From NCBI GenBank assembly GCA_035296325.1, contig DATHBD010000032.1:124001-188000 (forward strand): DNA of 64,000 nucleotides. The letters run 5' to 3'. The notes beneath the pieces were generated by a model. The model saw only the letters and a list, made by a program, of their open reading frames with translations, did not search any database and was not told the DNA's origin. The position numbers and the translations under genes are program-made. The DNA is from DATHBD01 sp035296325 (GTDB lineage Bacteria; Actinomycetota; Actinomycetes; Mycobacteriales; Micromonosporaceae). Below are positions 60,273 to 64,000 of this stretch, in pieces (within the stretch, counting starts at the first letter, position 1; every line of letters begins with the position of its first letter).

Positions 60273-61980
60273 CCTCACCGAGGCACTCGTCCGGCAGGTC
60301 GAACCAGCGCAACGCCTCGAAGTCGGCGGACACCGTGGCCCGGGCGCCGTCCTCGCGCCACGTCCGGCCGGCCATCCGGTCGACCAGCGCTCTGGCCTGC
60401 GCCAGGTAGCCGGCGAGCGCCTCCTCCCCGGCCTGCTCGTGGCGGGCCGGCCAGCGCAGTTCGCCGTCGGCGTCGTACCCCAGCTGGGACAGCCGCAGCG
60501 GCGGCTCGACCAGCCCGTCGCGGTGCCGCCACAGCCCGGTGTACGGGTCGAAGCGGTAGTCGCCGAGCAGCGCCCAGCCGTGCGTGGCGACCAGGTTCAC
60601 CGCCTCGATCACGTAGTCCAGCACGGTGGGTGAGATGAAGTAGTTGAAGCTGACCCGCACCCACCCCGGCTTGATCCCCTCGCAGCCGGCCACGATCTCG
60701 CGCTCGAACCGGTGCGACCGTTCGATGTCGATGCCGAGCAGCCGGTGCCCGTAGGGGCCGGCGCAGGAGCACCCGCCCCGGGACTGGATGCCGAACAGGT
60801 CGTTGAGCACCGCCACCACGAAGTTGTGGTGCAGGTACCGCCCGCCCGGCCGTCGGATCACGAACGACACGATGGACAGCCGCTGCGCCTGCAGGTTGCC
60901 GAGCACCTCGATGTTGGGGTTCCTGCGCCAGGCGGCGATCGCGCGCCGGACGAAGTACTCCTCGTGGGCACGGATAACCTCGTTGCCCACCGCCTGCTTG
61001 AGTTGGAAGACCAGGCCGGCACGGATGGACTCGACGATCGCCGGGGTGCCGCCCTCCTCCCGGTGTGCCGGGTCGGTGATGTAGCGGTGTTCGGTGGTGT
61101 TGACGTAGTGGACGGTGCCGCCGCCGGGCACGGTGGGCACCCGGTTGTGCAGCAGTTCCCGGCGCACCACCAGGACGCCCGGAGTGCCGGGGCCGCCGAC
61201 GAACTTGTGCGGCGAGATGAACACCGCGTCCTTGTACGTCGTACCGCCGCGCCCCTGCATCCGCACGTCGACGTAGGGCGCCGCCGCGGCGAAGTCCCAG
61301 CAGGACAGCGCCCCGTGCCGGTGCAGGACGGCGGAGATGGCGTCGGTGTCGCTGACGATGCCGGTGACGTTGGAGGCGGCCGAGAACGAGCCGATCTTGA
61401 GCGGCCGGTCGGCATGGCGCGCCAACTCCAGTTCCAGCTCCGCGCAGTCGATGTGCCCGTCAGCGTTCTCGCCGATCACGACGACGTCCGCGATCGACTC
61501 CCGCCAGGGCAACTCGTTGGAATGGTGCTCGAACGGCCCGATGAAGACGACGGGTCGGGCCTGCGCCGGAATGTGCGCGGAAAGCTGGTAGCGGTCCTCC
61601 AGGTCCGGCGGGATCCGCAGGCCGAACAGGTGCACGAGTTTGTCGATCGCCCCGGTGGAGCCGGAGCCGGCGAAGATCACCACCGTCTCGGCGTCGCCAC
61701 CGACCGCGTCCCGGATGATCCGCCGGGCATCCTCGCGCAGCCGGGTCGTCTGCAGACCGGTGCCGGAGGACTCGGTGTGCGTGTTCGCGTACCGCGGAAG
61801 CACCTCGTCGAGGATGAAGCGCTCGATGAAGTCCAGGGCGCGCCCGGATGCGGTGTAGTCGGCGTAGGTGACCCGGCGTGGCCCGTACGGGCCCCACATG
61901 ACCTGGTCGTCCCCGATCACCGACTCGCGGATGCGGCGCAGGAGCGGGCTGTCCGGAGGTGGGCTCGTCGGGGCGGTCAC
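60232..61980 (-). CDS. Class V aminotransferase (cysteine desulfurase-like)
   Basis: 582 residues, longer than a typical IscS/SufS. PLP-binding Lys in AVFISPHKFVGGPGTPG near 257, THTESSGTGLQTTRLREDA and VIFAGSGSTGAIDKLVHLFG at the substrate end, and SFSAASNVTGIVSDTDAIS. GCSCAGPYGHRLLGID with a Cys near the end supports sulfur handling, but it could also be a selenocysteine lyase-like or other PLP enzyme. GTG 61980 is chosen where homology begins. Its 3' end overlaps cbs by 41 bases on the opposite strand. Confidence 0.85.
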   Translation of the reverse strand: MTAPTSPPPDSPLLRRIRESVIGDDQVMWGPYGPRRVTYADYTASGRALDFIERFILDEVLPRYANTHTESSGTGLQTTRLREDARRIIRDAVGGDAETVVIFAGSGSTGAIDKLVHLFGLRIPPDLEDRYQLSAHIPAQARPVVFIGPFEHHSNELPWRESIADVVVIGENADGHIDCAELELELARHADRPLKIGSFSAASNVTGIVSDTDAISAVLHRHGALSCWDFAAAAPYVDVRMQGRGGTTYKDAVFISPHKFVGGPGTPGVLVVRRELLHNRVPTVPGGGTVHYVNTTEHRYITDPAHREEGGTPAIVESIRAGLVFQLKQAVGNEVIRAHEEYFVRRAIAAWRRNPNIEVLGNLQAQRLSIVSFVIRRPGGRYLHHNFVVAVLNDLFGIQSRGGCSCAGPYGHRLLGIDIERSHRFEREIVAGCEGIKPGWVRVSFNYFISPTVLDYVIEAVNLVATHGWALLGDYRFDPYTGLWRHRDGLVEPPLRLSQLGYDADGELRWPARHEQAGEEALAGYLAQARALVDRMAGRTWREDGARATVSADFEALRWFDLPDECLGEVSGHPGGPADPVG

Positions 61981-62174
61981 GGGCCCATTATGGAACCGTC
62001 TGACCTGCGCGGCCAGGAGTGAGCGGGAGATGCCGACCGGCTGCGTGCCCCGTCCCCCTTTGGGCGGTTTACCGGCCGTCGCACAACCTGTCCGGTCCGG
62101 CGGGGTCGCTGAGTCTTTAAGTGTTCTGTACAGGTTCTCCCAGGACCATCTCACGGATGTGGGGGTAGGGGAAA

Positions 62175-62495
62175 GTGGTCGGTGTTGACCAGCCCGAACC
62201 GTCGAATGTTGTGGACCGGCTGCTGTGGCGTGACGCGCAGGAGATCCTGAGCCGGCACTCCGGGGCCGGGCCGGACGGACTCTGTCGGTGGTGCACCCGC
62301 CCGTGGCCGTGCGATCCGCACCGACTCGCGGAGCGCGCCGACGCGGCGTCCCGGCAACCATGGAACGAGGCGTGGACCGCCCGGCACGATCTGTACAGCC
62401 TGCGTGCGGTGCCGACCTGGCGGATCGACATCGGACGCGGTCGTTCCCGGGGCGGCTGGCACCGCGCTGGCAACAACCGGGGCATCTTCGCCTAG
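62175..62495 (+). CDS. Conserved small Cys-containing protein of unknown function
   Basis: 106 residues. NVVDRLLWRDAQEILSRHSG, LCRWCTRPWPCDPHRLAERA, and PWNEAWTARHDLYSLRAV are the strongest segments. C-R-W-C and the nearby Cys-Asp-Pro-His could bind a metal. GTG start, with GGGGAAA nearby. The protein looks like a Micromonospora-type conserved gene, from memory of pattern only. Confidence 0.7.
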   Translation: MVGVDQPEPSNVVDRLLWRDAQEILSRHSGAGPDGLCRWCTRPWPCDPHRLAERADAASRQPWNEAWTARHDLYSLRAVPTWRIDIGRGRSRGGWHRAGNNRGIFA

Positions 62496-62645
62496 CTGAA
62501 ATGACCTGACACCGGCGTGTCGTTGGCGCCCCCGCAAACGCTCGACGACACGCCCCACACCCGCCCGGAACGGCCGCCGGCATGCCTCCGCCGGCGCCGA
62601 CGCCTACGGCCAGGCGTCCTCCCTCAGGGATCGGGCGGGTATCAG

Positions 62646-62702
62646 GGGCGAGGACACGCGATCTGGGATCCCCCGCAAGATCGAGATCGCGTGTCCTCGC
62701 CC
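62646..62702. terminator. 19-bp perfect hairpin
   Basis: GGGCGAGGACACGCGATCT (62646-62664) is the exact complement of 62684-62702, with a 19-base loop. It probably stops transcription of the gene ending at 62495 or acts in the leader of the gene at 63072. Confidence 0.6.
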
Positions 62703-62740
62703 TGCTGTCATGCCGTGCTGTCATGCCGTGCTGTCATGCC
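62702..62740. repeat. Triple 13-bp tandem repeat
   Basis: Three copies of (G/C)TGCTGTCATGCC, adjacent to the 19-bp hairpin. Only the first base of the first copy differs. Non-coding. Confidence 0.85.
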
Positions 62741-62899
62741 CGTGCGCCAGCCGGTGGCGGAGCTTTCCCCCGCCGGGAATGATCGTGGGCGGTGTACCGG
62801 AGTGCGGCTTTCCGCGGCTGAGATACGACACCGCAAAACGTATTGGCCATACCATTCTTGGCATTCCGCACTAGCCGGGCCGGTCAGGTATTCGGCCCC

Positions 62900-62946
62900 T
62901 CCATAACGGACCAAATGGCCGCCGGCATGTGCCATTCCGTTATGGA
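62900..62946. promoter_or_regulatory. Interrupted hairpin upstream of the partial gene
   Basis: TCCATAACGGA (62900-62910) pairs with 62936-62946, and ATGGC (62915-62919) pairs with 62931-62935 inside it. Inverted repeats of this size about 125 bases before the ATG at 63072 could be an operator or leader structure. Low certainty. Confidence 0.4.
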
Positions 62947-63071
62947 CGATCATCGCGGACCGACGTTATGTTTCAGGGAGCCGCGAGGCCGCGTTTGGTT
63001 GGCGGTGCGGGGAATCAGGTCAAACCCGACCGGCAACTGGGGACGTGGCGCAGTGCAACGAACGGACGACT

Positions 63072-64000
63072 ATGAGTAGGCATCGCTCCCGGAATGGCGC
63101 CTCCTCGTCATTTCCCGCGTTGGTTCTCGGCAGTGTCGCGGTGCTGGTGATCGCACTCGTTTTCGCCGTGACCGCGTACAGCCGACGCGGCGTCGAAGCG
63201 GCGGCCCCACCCACCCCTGAGGTCAATTCCTGCGCCACGACGGTACGGGTGGTGACGGCGGCGTCGTTCGAACCGGTGCTGCAGGCCATGGCGTCGGAGC
63301 TGGCCGACGGGGAAGGCTGCCTTCGCGCTGAGGTCACCGTTGCCGACGGTCGCGCCGCGGCTGAGCGGGTGATGGCCACCGACGCCGACGTGTGGATCCC
63401 GGATGACGCATCGTGGCCGGGCACCGGCGCCCCGGCGAAGCTCGCGCCCAAGGAGACCCTGAACTCGGGCACGGTGCTCGCCACCAGCCCGTTGTTCATG
63501 GTGACCGACCGGTCGACCGCGGATCGGGTGCGCAAGGACGGCGGGTCGTGGCTCGCCCTGGCCAGGTTGGTCAATTCCGACTCGGGCGTACGGCTGGCGC
63601 TGCGTGACCCGGCCGGCTCCGGCGACGGCATGGTAGCCGCGGGCGCGGTCGGTGAGGGCGTGTGGCTGGCCGAAGGCATGGACGCGTCCTCCCTCGCGCT
63701 GAGCAATGCGATCTCGAGGACCCGCACCGTCAAGGGGACTGGGCCCGCGCTGCCGGAGCGCGCCGGCGAGGTGGGACTTGTCCCGGAGTACGCGCTGCTG
63801 CGGAAGATGCCGGACGATGCGGCATTCCTCGCCGGAACGGACGGCGCCGCGCTGCTTCGCTACACATGGTTGCCCACCGCCGCGGCCGCCGCCGACGCCC
63901 GGCGGGCCGAGCAGCTGCGCCGGCTGCTTGCCGCGTTGCGCGGCAGCGCCGCCGAGAAGGCACTGGCCGCAGCGCACCTTCGTGGACCCGACGCGAAGCC
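63072..64000 (+). CDS. Substrate-binding-like membrane-anchored protein (5' part)
   Basis: The frame runs off the window, so only about 309 residues are seen. A membrane anchor (FPALVLGSVAVLVIALVFAVTAY) is followed by a mature region with CATTVRVVTAASFEPVLQAM and DADVWIPDDASWPGTGAPA, typical of substrate-binding domains of the type often joined to a VWA domain. Two Cys (NSCATT, EGCLRA) may form a disulfide. It starts at ATG 63072 with no strong ribosome site. Whether a C-terminal VWA domain follows cannot be seen. Confidence 0.7.
   Translation, partial: MSRHRSRNGASSSFPALVLGSVAVLVIALVFAVTAYSRRGVEAAAPPTPEVNSCATTVRVVTAASFEPVLQAMASELADGEGCLRAEVTVADGRAAAERVMATDADVWIPDDASWPGTGAPAKLAPKETLNSGTVLATSPLFMVTDRSTADRVRKDGGSWLALARLVNSDSGVRLALRDPAGSGDGMVAAGAVGEGVWLAEGMDASSLALSNAISRTRTVKGTGPALPERAGEVGLVPEYALLRKMPDDAAFLAGTDGAALLRYTWLPTAAAAADARRAEQLRRLLAALRGSAAEKALAAAHLRGPDAK

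Larger units (their letters stand above)
62496..63071. other. 576-base intergenic region with hairpins and a repeat
   Basis: No gene with family evidence was found here. It holds a 19-bp hairpin (62646-62702), a triple 13-base repeat (62702-62740) and an interrupted hairpin (62900-62946). Base composition falls noticeably from about 62830, with AT-rich stretches such as CGTATTGGCCATACC, in line with a promoter and leader region for the gene at 63072. Confidence 0.6.

Overview
The window is high-GC DNA with actinomycete gene style: GTG starts, stop/start overlaps of the ATGA or GTGA type, leaderless promoters, an FtsB-DUF501-ppx neighbourhood and an ArgA of the mycobacterial Rv2747 type. Gene content and protein flavour point to Micromonosporaceae (Micromonospora or a close relative). 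That placement is inference from sequence style, not a computed match.

Layout. 1-9.4 kb: two small membrane proteins, then purN-purH, a PadR/HAAS pair, folD, malate dehydrogenase, a Rpn-like nuclease, a DoxX-type membrane protein and a GNAT. 9.5-10.7 kb: NADP isocitrate dehydrogenase. 10.9-24.3 kb: an accessory cluster that reads as a sulfated exopolysaccharide locus. It holds Wzx-, Wzy- and Wzz-type proteins, a WecG-type and a GT2 glycosyltransferase, two sulfotransferases, an APS kinase fused to a degenerate ATP-sulfurylase domain, a methyltransferase, an APH-like kinase and a GH26-like hydrolase. 24.4-25.9 kb: a tandem duplication of a small secreted protein with its leader and terminator. 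25.9-31.5 kb: PEP carboxylase, a MarR/VOC pair and two broken genes. 31.6-42.4 kb: housekeeping run mfd, hydrolase, SurA-like lipoprotein, mazG, DUF885 peptidase, eno, ftsB-like and DUF501. 42.4-44.4 kb: an insertion with a broken FAD oxidoreductase and a broken ECF41-type sigma factor, separated by an intact ECF41 promoter. 44.4-54.9 kb: argA, ppx, an LppU-like protein, udgB, a five-gene DUF4129/MoxR/DUF58 operon, NDH-2, tRNA-Leu(UAA) (the bldA-type tRNA) and a BI-1-like membrane protein. 55-64 kb: thiolase, a pair of SGNH hydrolases, DUF1232, cystathionine beta-synthase, a class V aminotransferase, a small Cys-rich protein and the 5' part of a substrate-binding-like protein.

How the genes work together. 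purN, purH and folD share the one-carbon folate pool. mdh, icd, ppc and eno are central carbon genes scattered through the window. In the polysaccharide locus the seven minus-strand genes from the Wzz-like protein to the GH26 protein are joined end to end by 1-4 base overlaps, so they are almost certainly one translationally coupled operon. The APS kinase upstream would supply PAPS to the two sulfotransferases.

Two wider features stand out. Long perfect hairpins sit at most convergent gene ends, and two of them (30.1 and 42.6 kb) are related copies with a compensated base pair. Four genes (30.1, 31.1, 42.6 and 43.9 kb) carry amber codons, frameshifts or deletions. These could be real decay or, for the single-base indels, sequencing error.
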